Numbered from the stretch's first letter, positions 54,337 to 63,255 are shown. The stretch is 64,000 bases of DNA from Nocardia mangyaensis (GCF_001886715.1 NZ_CP018082.1:3906001-3970000), one strand, 5' to 3'. Made by a program: numbers and translations. Notes: generated by a model not told the origin, from the letters alone.

Positions 54337-55811
54337 CGTCCACTCAGCCCCACGCGAACGGCGACCCCATCGCCGTCGCCCGCCCGGTCGAGGCCACCGA
54401 CAATCCGTACACCCTCGGCGTGTTCGCGCCCGTCCACGACGAACTCACCCTCGACGATCTCACCGTCATCGGTGAGATCCCCGCCGACCTCAACGGCGTG
54501 TATCTCCGCAACGGCCCGAACCGGCAGTTCGAGGCGCCGGGCCGCTATCACATGTTCGACGGCGACGGCATGATTCACGCCGCGCACTTCGAGAACGGGA
54601 AGGTGCGGTACCGCAATCGGTATGTGCGGACCAAGGCCTTCGTCGAGGAGTCCGATGCGGGCCGCGCCCTGTGGACCGGTCTCATGGAGAACCCCGAGGG
54701 CAATCCGTGGGGCAATGGGCACGGTCTCGGGATCAAGGACTCCGCCAACACCGACGTCATCTATCACCGTGGTCAGGTTCTGGCGACCTGGTACCTCTGC
54801 GGAACGCCCTACGGCGTCGACCCGCTCTCGCTGGAAACCCTCGGCGCGCAAGACTTCCTGGGCACCCTCGCGGGTGACATGATGGCGCACCCGAAGGTCG
54901 ACGAGGCCACCGGCGAGCTGATCTGGTTCGACTACGGCCCCGACCAGGACTTCCTGCGCTACGGCATCATCGGCGCCGATGGTCGTCAGACGCACCTCAC
55001 CCAGATCGACCTGCCGGGTCCGCGACTGCCGCACGACATGGGAATCACCGACAACTACTCGATCCTGATGGACCTGCCGCTGGTGCAGGACCACGATGCG
55101 CGCCGGGCGGGCAAGTACCGGATCTTCTACGACCAGGAGCTGCCCGCTCGATTCGCGGTCGTTCCCCGGCACGGGCAGGGCAGCGAGGTGCGCTGGTTCG
55201 AGGTGAAGCCCTGCTACATCTACCACGTCGTCAACGCGTGGGAAGCGGGCGAGGAGATCGTCATGGATGTGTGCCGGGTGAAGAACCCCCAGCACCAGAC
55301 GACGTTCGCGTCGCCGCTGTCGAACATGCTCGCGTACATGCGACTCGACGCGCAGCTCTACCGGTACCGCTTCAACCTGCGCACCGGCACCACCGCCGAG
55401 GCTGAGCTCGACAACGCCAATATCGAGTTCCCCAGCGTGGATTCGCGGGTCATGGGCCGCTCCCACCGGTACTCGTACAGTATGAGCCTCGGCAACGAAC
55501 CGACCCTGCTGTTCGACGGTCTCGTGCGCTTCGATTCGCAGACCGGCGCCAAGGAAGAGCACAAATTCGGTTCCGGACGCTGGGGTTCGGAGGCGCCCTT
55601 CGCGCCGCGCGATGGATCGACCGGCGAGACCGACGGCTACCTGGTCTGCTTCGTCAACGACGAGGCCGAGGACCGGGGCGAGATCAACATCTTCGACGCC
55701 GAGGACGTCGCGGCGGGACCGATCGCGCGGGTGCTGTTGCCGCGCCGGGTGCCCTCCGGCTTCCACGCCACCTGGGTCCGCGCCGACCAGCTGGCCGAGG
55801 CTCGCGGGTAG
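54333..55811 (+). CDS. Carotenoid-oxygenase-family dioxygenase
   Basis: A 492-residue non-heme iron enzyme of the carotenoid cleavage/lignostilbene/isoeugenol oxygenase family, splitting a C=C bond with O2 to two carbonyls. The four iron His are seen: MAHPKVD (His186), LPHDMGI (His234), YIYHVVN (His298) and GFHATW (His478). Start signature GVYLRNGPNRQFEAPGRYHMFDGDGM. Last gene of the operon. With PaaN, a CoA ligase and thiolases, an aryl-alkene or apocarotenoid substrate is plausible. Confidence 0.93.
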   Translation: MTSTQPHANGDPIAVARPVEATDNPYTLGVFAPVHDELTLDDLTVIGEIPADLNGVYLRNGPNRQFEAPGRYHMFDGDGMIHAAHFENGKVRYRNRYVRTKAFVEESDAGRALWTGLMENPEGNPWGNGHGLGIKDSANTDVIYHRGQVLATWYLCGTPYGVDPLSLETLGAQDFLGTLAGDMMAHPKVDEATGELIWFDYGPDQDFLRYGIIGADGRQTHLTQIDLPGPRLPHDMGITDNYSILMDLPLVQDHDARRAGKYRIFYDQELPARFAVVPRHGQGSEVRWFEVKPCYIYHVVNAWEAGEEIVMDVCRVKNPQHQTTFASPLSNMLAYMRLDAQLYRYRFNLRTGTTAEAELDNANIEFPSVDSRVMGRSHRYSYSMSLGNEPTLLFDGLVRFDSQTGAKEEHKFGSGRWGSEAPFAPRDGSTGETDGYLVCFVNDEAEDRGEINIFDAEDVAAGPIARVLLPRRVPSGFHATWVRADQLAEARG

Positions 55812-55856
55812 GCGTCAGAGCCCTCGGTCCGCATCGGCGAGCCGGGGGTGATCCGG

Positions 55857-55903
55857 AAGTCTCCTGAGCGAGGCGGGCGAAACCCGCTCCGCCCAGGAGA
55901 CTT
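55857..55903. terminator. Bidirectional intrinsic terminator
   Basis: 10-bp perfect outer stem AAGTCTCCTG / CAGGAGACTT with an inner GCGGG-CGAAA-CCCGC hairpin and flanking T-rich bases, between the convergent oxygenase and thiolase genes. Confidence 0.85.
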
Positions 55904-55916
55904 TCGTCGTTTCCGG

Positions 55917-57164
55917 CTAGGCGGTCGTCCGGGTGCCCCGGGTGACGACCGTGGACACCGCGGTCGTGAACGATCCACCGATGTTGACGGTGAGGGCGCG
56001 CCGGGCGTTGTCGACCTGGTGGTCCCCCGCCCGGCCGGTGACCTGGCGAGTCGCGTCGAGCACCATGCGGACGCCGGTGGCGCCGACCGGATGCCCGTGC
56101 GACATCAGCCCACCGCTGGGGTTCACCGGCAGCCGCCCGCCGAGTTCGATCGAGCCGTCCATCACCGCCTCGCCACCCTTGCCCGGATCGGCCAGCCCGA
56201 TGTGCTCGAGCGTGACCAGCCCGTTGATGGTGAAGCAGTCGTGGATCTCGGCGACATCGAGATCGACGACCCCCGAGATCCCGGCCCGTCGGTAGGCGTC
56301 CTCGACGGCTCCGCGCAGGTGCGGGAAGAGATGGTCCTGCTCGGCGCTCTGGGTGAGTTTGTCCGCGAGCAACAAGGTCGCGGTGCGGTGGCCGAACCCG
56401 GCGATCGTCGCCTCCCGGTCCAGATCGGCTCCGGTCCGCCGGGCCCACGCCTGCGCGAACTCCGGGCCGGCCAGCACCACGGCGGCGGCCCCGTCGGTGA
56501 TGCGCCCGCAGTCGGTTTTGCGGAGCGTCCCCTCCACGACGGGATTCACCTCGTCGTTCTCGTCGAAGGAGCCCGCGGGGAAGTCCCAGTCCCGGGTCTG
56601 CGCGAGACCGTTGCGGGACCCGTTGCCGAACGCGATCTCGGCGAATCGACCGAGATGTGCGTGGTCGAGGCCGTAGCGCCGCTCGTACTCCCGCGCGATC
56701 TCGGCGAAGAGCGCGGGCCATGGATACTTCACATTCAGCGCCTCGCGCCCCGCCCACGCCGCGGTCCCCAGATATTCGGCGGCCGTCTGCGCGGACACAT
56801 TGCGCATCAGCTCGGCACCGACCACCAGCGCGAGGTCATATCGGCCCGACTCGATGTCCGCGCACGCGGCGAGGACCGCGGTGCTGCCCGAGGCGCACGC
56901 CGCTTCGTGCCGTGTGCTCGGCCGTCCGTCGAGTCCCGGCACCGCCGCGACCACCATGCCGCCGAGCTGGGCCTGGCCCGCGAAGAGTTCACCGGCGAGG
57001 TTGCTCACGTGGACGACGTCGACCTCGTGGTCATCGACTCGTGCGTCGGCCAGGGCGGCGGGCACGGTCTCGGCGAACATGTCGACCAGGCCGAGCCGCT
57101 CTTTCGACCAGTTCCTGGCGAAGTCGGTCTGGGCGCCGCCGAGAACGTACACGGGGTTCGTCAT
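55917..57164 (-). CDS. Thiolase-like acetyl-CoA acetyltransferase
   Basis: A 415-residue thiolase-superfamily protein of the lipid-transfer type. Nucleophile in RHEAACASGSTAV, later AEIHDCFTINGLVTLEHIGL and NPSGGLMSHGHPVGATGVRM. It lacks the usual second CxG and ends VNIGGSFTTAV. It converges on the oxygenase operon and shares a promoter region with the second HxlR gene, so it probably belongs to the same catabolic region. Confidence 0.9.
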   Translation of the reverse strand: MTNPVYVLGGAQTDFARNWSKERLGLVDMFAETVPAALADARVDDHEVDVVHVSNLAGELFAGQAQLGGMVVAAVPGLDGRPSTRHEAACASGSTAVLAACADIESGRYDLALVVGAELMRNVSAQTAAEYLGTAAWAGREALNVKYPWPALFAEIAREYERRYGLDHAHLGRFAEIAFGNGSRNGLAQTRDWDFPAGSFDENDEVNPVVEGTLRKTDCGRITDGAAAVVLAGPEFAQAWARRTGADLDREATIAGFGHRTATLLLADKLTQSAEQDHLFPHLRGAVEDAYRRAGISGVVDLDVAEIHDCFTINGLVTLEHIGLADPGKGGEAVMDGSIELGGRLPVNPSGGLMSHGHPVGATGVRMVLDATRQVTGRAGDHQVDNARRALTVNIGGSFTTAVSTVVTRGTRTTA

Positions 57165-57208
57165 CTGTTCCTCCTTGTTGTCGCACCTCAGGCTAATCCC
57201 GACCAGTC

Positions 57209-57222
57209 ATCACTACAAGATC
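57209..57222. promoter_or_regulatory. Related half of the candidate HxlR operator
   Basis: ATCACTACAAGATC shares ATCACTAC and the GAT spacing with the perfect repeat at 57329, in the same divergent promoter. Confidence 0.35.
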
Positions 57223-57328
57223 AAGAGTCACTCTTCGGCGCTGGAATCCGTCCAATGAATCAACCAGAAGAGCATCTATCCAAGGTAACCCCCATCGGTG
57301 ACCCCATCATCTGCAATCCAAGACTTTG

Positions 57329-57345
57329 GTATCACTACTCGATAC
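57329..57345. promoter_or_regulatory. Perfect inverted repeat, candidate HxlR operator
   Basis: GTATC-ACTACTC-GATAC, 5-bp perfect arms with a 7-base spacer, 75 bases before the HxlR ATG and in the shared thiolase promoter. Confidence 0.55.
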
Positions 57346-57420
57346 GAAGTTACTGAAATCGCGCTGCGCGTCGCACACTGCGGCGGGACTGGATCCGACC
57401 CCGTTTGCGATGATGGACCC

Positions 57421-58380
57421 ATGCCCACAGTCCCGCCCCGAGCCGCGGCGCCACCGGCCCCTCCGGCATCGTCCGCGCTGGGGCACGCCCTGCTCATCGC
57501 GGGCGACAGATGGAATCTGCAGATCGTGCGAGCCGTCTTCGACGGCACCGGGCGTTTCGCGCAACTGCGTGACGAGTTGGGGATCTCCGACGCCGTTCTG
57601 TCGCATCGTCTGGGCCGGCTGATCGACGACGGAATCCTCGACGCGCATCCGTACTCGACCTCGCCGCCACGCAATGAGTACCGCCTCACCGATCTCGGCG
57701 GCGATCTGTGGCCGGCCTTCGTCGCACTGTGGAATTGGGACCGCCACTGGGCATTCGACCGACCGACCACCCACCTTCGTCACCTCACCTGCGGGCACGT
57801 CATCACCCCGGTGTTCGGTTGCGGTGGTTGTCAGGCGATCGGAGTGACCGCCCGCGACGTACGGACCGATGTCGACGCGCCGCTCCTCGTCGACGTCGCC
57901 GACCGCCGCTCCCGGCGCACGGCGAAGGACGACGCGCCAGGACTGGACTCGAGCAGCGTGCTCGCCGATCGGTGGTCCACCTTCCTGCTGGCCGCCGCGC
58001 TCGAGGGCAATCGCCGCTTCGGCGACTTCCGGGACCGACTCGGATCGATCTCGCCGGTCACCCTGACCGACCGTCTCGCGTACTTCGTCGACAACGGAAT
58101 GCTGGTCCGCACACCGATCGTCGACGGCGCGCGCCGGCAGGAGTATCGCACCACCCCCAAGAGCCTCGACTTCTTTCCCGTGTTCGCCGCACTGAACACC
58201 TGGGCGGCACGGCGCCTGTCCGAGGACGGGCGATCCGGCCTGACCATCGTGCACAGCGCGGGCGAGCACCTGCTCGAACCCCGATACACCTGCAACGCCT
58301 GCAATGCCGTGTTGCATCGCGCCGACACCGAATTCCGGCAGCCGACACCACCCGTTCGCCTCCGCACAGCGCGTGGGTGA
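57421..58380 (+). CDS. Second tandem HxlR-type regulator
   Basis: A 319-residue paralogue of the regulator at 48068. First winged helix ALLIAGDRWNLQIVRAVF with ribbon LTCGHVITPVFGCGGCQA; second SVLADRWSTFLLAAALEGN with a C-terminal ribbon ending YTCNACNAVL. Divergent from the thiolase; probable autoregulation through the 57329 repeat. Confidence 0.85.
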   Translation: MPTVPPRAAAPPAPPASSALGHALLIAGDRWNLQIVRAVFDGTGRFAQLRDELGISDAVLSHRLGRLIDDGILDAHPYSTSPPRNEYRLTDLGGDLWPAFVALWNWDRHWAFDRPTTHLRHLTCGHVITPVFGCGGCQAIGVTARDVRTDVDAPLLVDVADRRSRRTAKDDAPGLDSSSVLADRWSTFLLAAALEGNRRFGDFRDRLGSISPVTLTDRLAYFVDNGMLVRTPIVDGARRQEYRTTPKSLDFFPVFAALNTWAARRLSEDGRSGLTIVHSAGEHLLEPRYTCNACNAVLHRADTEFRQPTPPVRLRTARG

Positions 58381-58559
58381 GATTCCGCCGAGCCGGGATC
58401 ATCTCGGTCCGGCGCAGATATCGGATTGTCCGAAGCTTCGGCCGTAGGGAGCGTCGAGGACGTACCCCTCACCCGGATGAGATGTCGGTTGCACGGCGAT
58501 CGCCATGCTGTTGGGCATGCCGATCGGCGGGGCTGGACGACTCTTGGTACCGCCGTTGT

Positions 58560-59192
58560 CTAGGTGAGCGTTGGAGCCTTTGTTCGCAGGGCGTCGGGGA
58601 TGGCGGCGAAGGCTTCGTGCAGGCGGGTGATGAGCGCGGATCGGCCGCCGGCGCCGTCGGCGGCGACCCAGCCACGCCCGGCGATGCTCCAGGCCGTAGT
58701 GGTCAGCTCGGCGAGTATGCGGGGGCGTAGATCGCCGGGGGTAAGGGCGAGTTTGTCCGAAAGGTGTTCTGTCACTTCGATTTCCACACCAGATCGGGCG
58801 TAGTCGATGTAGCCGAGCAGGCTGGGGGCGGTCAGGATCAGGTTGCGTGTGGCGATGTAGCGCTCATCCCAGTCGTCGGGAAGCGCGGTTGCCGCGTCGG
58901 TGAGGATGTCGCGCAACGCGGTGAGGATCGGCCCGGCGAGCTCACTCGCGGCGAGGGCTTGGAGATAGCCGGTCCAGAGCTCGGTCTCGGCCTCGACGGC
59001 CACCGCCTCCTTGGTGGGGAATGCCCGGAAGAACGTGCTGCGCGAAACCTCTGCCGCCTCGACCAGTTCCTCCACGGTGGTGGCGGCGAAACCTTTCTCG
59101 GTGAACAGCGCAAGGGCTGCGTCTGCGAGGGCGCGGCGGGTGCGGATCCGCTTGCGTTCCCGCAGCGGCAGGGCGCGGTCGTCTGAAGGCAT
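58560..59192 (-). CDS. TetR-family transcriptional regulator
   Basis: A 210-residue repressor: N-terminal helix-turn-helix TRRALADAALALFTEKGFAATTVEELVEAAEVSRSTFFRAFPTKEA and an all-helical ligand domain. Divergent from the winged-helix gene at 59323 with two palindromes between. Likely represses that gene and the linked lipoprotein. Confidence 0.93.
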   Translation of the reverse strand: MPSDDRALPLRERKRIRTRRALADAALALFTEKGFAATTVEELVEAAEVSRSTFFRAFPTKEAVAVEAETELWTGYLQALAASELAGPILTALRDILTDAATALPDDWDERYIATRNLILTAPSLLGYIDYARSGVEIEVTEHLSDKLALTPGDLRPRILAELTTTAWSIAGRGWVAADGAGGRSALITRLHEAFAAIPDALRTKAPTLT

Positions 59193-59237
59193 GCCGAGAT
59201 CCTAACGGCCGAAGAACCTCGGACCCAAAAGATACTC

Positions 59238-59253
59238 AGTCCACAATGGGACT
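59238..59253. promoter_or_regulatory. Inverted repeat in the TetR promoter
   Basis: AGTCC-ACAATG-GGACT, 5-bp arms. Confidence 0.45.
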
Positions 59254-59263
59254 AGCGCACGTA

Positions 59264-59278
59264 TGACACTTAGTGTCA
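59264..59278. promoter_or_regulatory. Perfect palindrome, TetR operator candidate
   Basis: TGACACTTAGTGTCA, 7-bp perfect arms around one base, between the divergent tetR and winged-helix genes. Confidence 0.65.
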
Positions 59279-59322
59279 GAATTGGCCACGTGCACCGAGC
59301 ACGACCGAACGAGGAGATCGCA

Positions 59323-59769
59323 ATGAGCGCCCCCACCGCACCAACCACTCTGACCCCCTCGATAGTCGGCCAGGCCGAGAAGCATCACACCGCGGTGCTG
59401 ACCCGAGCGCTGGTCGGCACCACCCTGAATGAGCAGCAGTGGATCGTGCTGAATCAAACTCTCGACGCCGGCGAGCCGGTCGAGCCGAGTGCCCACATCG
59501 CCCGGATCGCCGCAATGACCCAGTGGGCTCGCACCGAGGTCGAGACCGCCGCGAACGCACTGCTCGCCAGTGCCCTGCTGACCACCACACCCCACGGACT
59601 GCTCGAGCCCACCGACACCGGCAAGGCCGTGGTGCGCAAGGTCCGCACCGAATCCGGCGCGATCGTGGCCGCCGCTTACGGCGCGGTACCCACCGAAGAT
59701 CTGGTCACCGCAGCTCGCGTCCTGGTCGCCATCACCGCCCGCATGGCCCAGGAATTGGCCCACGCCTGA
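59323..59769 (+). CDS. MarR-like winged-helix protein (cytosolic copy)
   Basis: A 148-residue protein with a MarR-type helical and winged-helix layout: NEQQWIVLNQTLDAGEPVE, then AHIARIAAMTQWARTEVE, TAANALLASALLTTTPHGLLEPTDTGKAV and dimerisation-like terminal helices. ATG 59323 has GAGGAG upstream. No signal peptide. The next gene is a paralogue of about 70-75% identity (by eye) fused to a lipoprotein signal. Confidence 0.8.
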   Translation: MSAPTAPTTLTPSIVGQAEKHHTAVLTRALVGTTLNEQQWIVLNQTLDAGEPVEPSAHIARIAAMTQWARTEVETAANALLASALLTTTPHGLLEPTDTGKAVVRKVRTESGAIVAAAYGAVPTEDLVTAARVLVAITARMAQELAHA

Positions 59770-59867
59770 ACCGAATTCAGCACGGCCCATCACTTTCGCG
59801 AGCACGGGCCGTTGGCACACGAGCACCGTTGCGGGGTTCGTCCTCCACACAGAAGAGGTTTCACGAA

Positions 59868-60440
59868 ATGAACAGTAGAACTACCGTTGTCGGCGTAGCG
59901 GTCTCTGCCATCGGTGCGGCATTGCTGCTTACGGGTTGCGGTGGAACGACCGCCGAGGCCGGACCGTCCGCGAGCAGCACCGTCGCCCCCGCGGCCACGA
60001 CCCCATCAGCCCCGGCTCCCGGCACCTTGACTCCCTCGATCATCGGCCAAGCTGAAAAGCACCACGCCGCAGTGCTGGCACGCGCACTGACCGGCACCAC
60101 TGTGGATGAGAAGCAGTGGATCGTACTGAATCAGGCCACTGGCGAGCCGGTCGAGCGGGCCGCTCACATCCACCGGATCGTCGGATTGACCCAGTGGGCC
60201 CCCGCCGAGGTCGAAACTGCCCTGAATGCACTACTCGACAAGGGCCTACTGGCGAACACACCCCACGGCCGACTCGAGCCCACCACCGCAGGCACGGCCG
60301 TAGTGGGCAAGGTCCGCACCGAATCCGGCGCGATCGTGGCCGCCGCCTACAGCGCTGTCGCACCCGAAGACCTGGCCGTCGCGGCTCGAGTCCTGGCCAC
60401 CATCACCACCCGCATGGCCGAGGAATTGGCCCACGGCTGA
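59868..60440 (+). CDS. Lipoprotein with a MarR-like winged-helix domain
   Basis: A 190-residue protein: lipoprotein signal with hydrophobic core and lipobox LLTGC (Cys24), a Ser/Thr/Pro/Ala linker (about 25-52), then a domain nearly the same as the whole preceding gene, both starting LTPSIIGQAEKHH or its equivalent and ending MAEELAHG. A helix-turn-helix-type fold placed outside the membrane is very unusual. The stop lies directly next to the broken Imm8 gene. Confidence 0.85.
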   Translation: MNSRTTVVGVAVSAIGAALLLTGCGGTTAEAGPSASSTVAPAATTPSAPAPGTLTPSIIGQAEKHHAAVLARALTGTTVDEKQWIVLNQATGEPVERAAHIHRIVGLTQWAPAEVETALNALLDKGLLANTPHGRLEPTTAGTAVVGKVRTESGAIVAAAYSAVAPEDLAVAARVLATITTRMAEELAHG

Positions 60441-60681
60441 AGGCCACAGCGTCGAGATCTATCCGGTCGACGATGATCTTGTGACGGCCGATGATCATGC
60501 CCGTCAGAGTCACCTGCTCAGCGACCCATCGAGGAGTGCACACCAACAAGTCGAAGGACTCCTCACCCCTCATCCCTTGCGGCCCCGCCAGGAAGCGAAT
60601 CGCGATAGCGTCGCGGTGCTTCACAATCCCTGTTCGAAGATCGGCGTCTGGGCTCTCGATTGCCCTCAACTCCGCTTTCAT
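60441..60681 (-). pseudogene. Truncated Imm8-family immunity protein
   Basis: Leftward ATG 60681 opens MKAELRAIESPDADL, then GEESFDLLVCTPRWVAEQ and IIGRHKIIVDRIDLDAV, which matches the first two-thirds of Imm8 immunity proteins. The family's last 40-50 residues are missing; the frame runs into the end of the lipoprotein gene. No cognate toxin is near. Confidence 0.65.
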
Positions 60682-60774
60682 GATTCGGTCTCCTCGCTGC
60701 TCCGGCCGCTCGAGGCATGGTGTCCTGACGGCTCCTTCACCGAGCTCTCACGCACCGAGTCCGCCCTCCAGGCC

Positions 60775-61524
60775 ATGTCCCCGCGCACAGCAGTAGCGCG
60801 CGGGCTGGCAGAGTTGGCGTCCCAGCAGGCACAGCAAGCCGGGTGGGCCGCGTTCGATGCCGGTTTCAACGATGCTGCTCACCGGCTCTTCGCCTACGGC
60901 AAGCAGGCGGCGAGAGAAGCCGGCGACCGGGCGCTCGAAGCGAACGCGCTCGTGCACATCGCCTACGCAACCAACGATCGCGATGCTGCTGATGTCGCCG
61001 ACGCCGCGTGCGACGCGCTCGGAACCAGCGCACCCCCGAAAGCGGTGGCGCTTCTGGAATCGCGGCGAGCCTGGTCACGCGCGCGCGACGGCGCGGCACG
61101 CGCGCTTGACATGGCCAGGGACGCGCTCCAGAGCGCCACCGGTTCGGACCCGGAATCCAGCTGGTATTCATGGATCGACCACAACGAACTCGACATCATG
61201 ACAGGCCGAGTGTGGTCGGTGCTCCGCGAACCCGGAAGGGCCACGCCACCATTGGTGCGAGCCCTCGACGGCTACCCCGCGCACTGGGCTCGCGACCGAG
61301 CTCTCTACCTGTCGTGGCTGGCCGACGCGTGCCTCGACGCGGGCGATCCCGCGATCGCCACCGCCGACACCGCTTTGGACCTCGCAACCACCGTCGCGTC
61401 AGCACGGCCACTGATCCGAATCCGCGAGGTCGCGCAACGGTGCGTCGGCATGGGCGTCGCGGCCGGGACCGAACTCCTCACCCGTACCACAGCGGCACGG
61501 GCGCCTATTCCTGCGGCCCTGTAG
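60775..61524 (+). pseudogene. TPR part of an XRE-type regulator, HTH missing
   Basis: From ATG 60775 (about 249 residues) the sequence is a TPR-like helical repeat region as in actinobacterial XRE regulators: LASQQAQQAGWAAFDAGFND, HRLFAYGKQAAREAGD, ALLESRRAWSRARDG. The usual N-terminal helix-turn-helix of about 80 residues is absent; upstream frame is antisense to the Imm8 fragment. Probably a broken gene. Confidence 0.55.
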
Positions 61525-61732
61525 GGCTTTCGACCCACTGTGCGTATTTCTCGGTTGTCCACGGCACCGGTGTCGCGCTGATCTCAGGCCCGCTCCACGG
61601 ATGCAGCTCCGCGATGCGCTCGGCGAGCCGGTCGCGACCGGCTGCGCCGACGACGCTTTCCGCGATCGAGTGCGCGTCGTGTTCGGTCGGCAACGTCGTG
61701 GTCATAGCCCACACGCGAGATTCGGAATTCAT
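61505..61732 (-). pseudogene. CutA-like protein with internal deletion
   Basis: From ATG 61732, 75 residues: SRVWAMTTTLPTEHDAHSIAESVV is a CutA N-terminus and ERIAELHPWSGPEISATPV with YAQWVE is a CutA C-terminus. The 35 or so central residues of CutA (RLAAC and tryptophan-rich strand) are missing. Overlaps the TPR gene end by 20 bases. Confidence 0.45.
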
Positions 61733-61799
61733 GACATCGAGGCTAGCGACCTTGACTCGGCCAATCAGTTCGACTTCGCCTTGGTGGTCATGCTCGAGC

Positions 61800-61925
61800 A
61801 TGCTCGGGCTGCGGATCTTCGAAGCCTGCAACCCCGACATCGCCGACATCGGGGAAGAACACCGACACCGAGTTCTGCGTGTGGTCGGTAAAGGCTCCAA
61901 GATCGTGCCGATCCCGCCACGAACT
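61800..61925 (+). pseudogene. Tyrosine recombinase fragment
   Basis: Short rightward stretch LGLRIFEACNPDIADIGEEH and RVLRVVGKGSKIVPIP matches the tGLRisE..GKG region of phage-type/XerCD integrases, including the first catalytic Arg. Nothing else of the enzyme is present: a mobile-element remnant. Confidence 0.6.
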
Positions 61926-62035
61926 CAGCCACATTGGGCATGGTCCACAGGGGCAGGTCGTTCTGGCTGTGACCGGCGACAACGACTGTGTCGGGATGTC
62001 CTGTGGAAGGCGCGTCGGGTATACCGTCCCGCGAT

Positions 62036-63211
62036 ATGGGATGGAGGCATCGATGGTTGCAGCCGTTGGTCGCGCTTGCCGCCACGGCGGCCGCCGGTGT
62101 GGTGTCGATCGCCCCGGTGGCTGCGATGCCGCCGGTTGCTGCGGGTGAGCTCCTCGCCGAGGTCGCAATGCGTGCCGACCAACTGGTGGCGGGCGCGTCG
62201 CGGGGCTGGTTCGTGAGCTACCGCACCAACGATGAACACGACCGACCAGCTGTATCGAACGGTCAGGTGTACCTCCCGCAGGGAACCCCGCCCGCCGGTG
62301 GCTGGCCGGTCGTGTCGTGGGGCTATGGCACCGCCGGGGTCGGCGACGGCTGTGCCGCGTCGCAGCGGATGCAAGCCGACCAGCCACCGACTCTGGCAGT
62401 GGCGCTGTCCCAGCCGATGATCAGCGGTTTCCTCTCCAGCGGCTACGCGGTCGTCGCCACCGACTACATAGGCTTGGGCACCGACGGCTCCCACCACTAC
62501 CTCTCGGCGAAGGCTGAAGCCCATGCAGTCACCGATATCGTGCGAGCAGCCCGCGCAACGGGTGAGGCGGTGTCACGGAACTGGCTCAGCGCAGGTCACT
62601 CCCAGGGTGGGCACGCGGCGCTGATGGCGAACCACCTCGCCGAGGCTTATGCCCCGGAGTTGGACCTGCACGGCACTGTCGCCATCGCACCCGCGTCGAA
62701 CGCCGAACACGCTCTCAGTTTGCTGGGACCGTCGGTGCCCAATCCAGGTGGGCAACTCGACGGTATGTCCTCGTTGCTGACCTACATTCTCTACGGGCTG
62801 CGCGCGTCTCGGCCCGACCTCGACGTCGACAGCTATCTGACCCGCTACGGCCGTGAGATCGTCGACAACGCCGAGTCCTTGTGTTCCAGTGAGCTTCGTG
62901 AAAGTCTCACCGGCACAGGCCCGGGCACGTTGCTGGCGAAGCCAGTATTCGGTTCTCGGCTGGCTTCGGCACTGACCGAGTACATGCAGATCCCTACCTC
63001 GGGGTGGGCTCATCCGGTGTGGATCGTGCACGGAACCGCTGACCGGGTTGTTCCTCTGGCCTCGAGTGTCGCGTTGGCCGCGCAACTGCGTGGAGGAGGA
63101 GCCGACGTGGACTTGATCTCTTTTCCCGGAACCGGCCATTTCGATGTCATCGAGGTCGCGTTGAGACCCGCTCAGGAGCAGGCCCGGACTCTGCTGCCGC
63201 CCCGACCTTGA
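62036..63211 (+). CDS. Secreted lipase (LIP family)
   Basis: A 391-residue exported esterase/lipase. Signal peptide with core VALAATAAAGVVSIAPVAA; nucleophile GHSQGG, acid HGTADRVV and His GTGHFDV give the triad. The WGYGTAGVG and ATDYIGLGTDG segments are typical of secretory LIP lipases of nocardiae and mycobacteria. ATG 62036 gives a normal signal. Intact, unlike its left neighbours. Confidence 0.9.
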   Translation: MGWRHRWLQPLVALAATAAAGVVSIAPVAAMPPVAAGELLAEVAMRADQLVAGASRGWFVSYRTNDEHDRPAVSNGQVYLPQGTPPAGGWPVVSWGYGTAGVGDGCAASQRMQADQPPTLAVALSQPMISGFLSSGYAVVATDYIGLGTDGSHHYLSAKAEAHAVTDIVRAARATGEAVSRNWLSAGHSQGGHAALMANHLAEAYAPELDLHGTVAIAPASNAEHALSLLGPSVPNPGGQLDGMSSLLTYILYGLRASRPDLDVDSYLTRYGREIVDNAESLCSSELRESLTGTGPGTLLAKPVFGSRLASALTEYMQIPTSGWAHPVWIVHGTADRVVPLASSVALAAQLRGGGADVDLISFPGTGHFDVIEVALRPAQEQARTLLPPRP

Positions 63212-63255
63212 CGGCTGCGACCAATCGCACTCAATTGCCGATGACAGCGTTGCTC

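Noticed and set aside
58381..58559. Possible promoter or RNA element between the HxlR and TetR genes
   Set aside because: Convergent gene ends; no clear hairpin with T run or conserved motif seen.
61922..62010. Minus-strand segment reading VVVAGHSQNDLPLWTMPN
   Set aside because: Looks protein-like but has no start, no family I can name, and lies in the region of gene debris.
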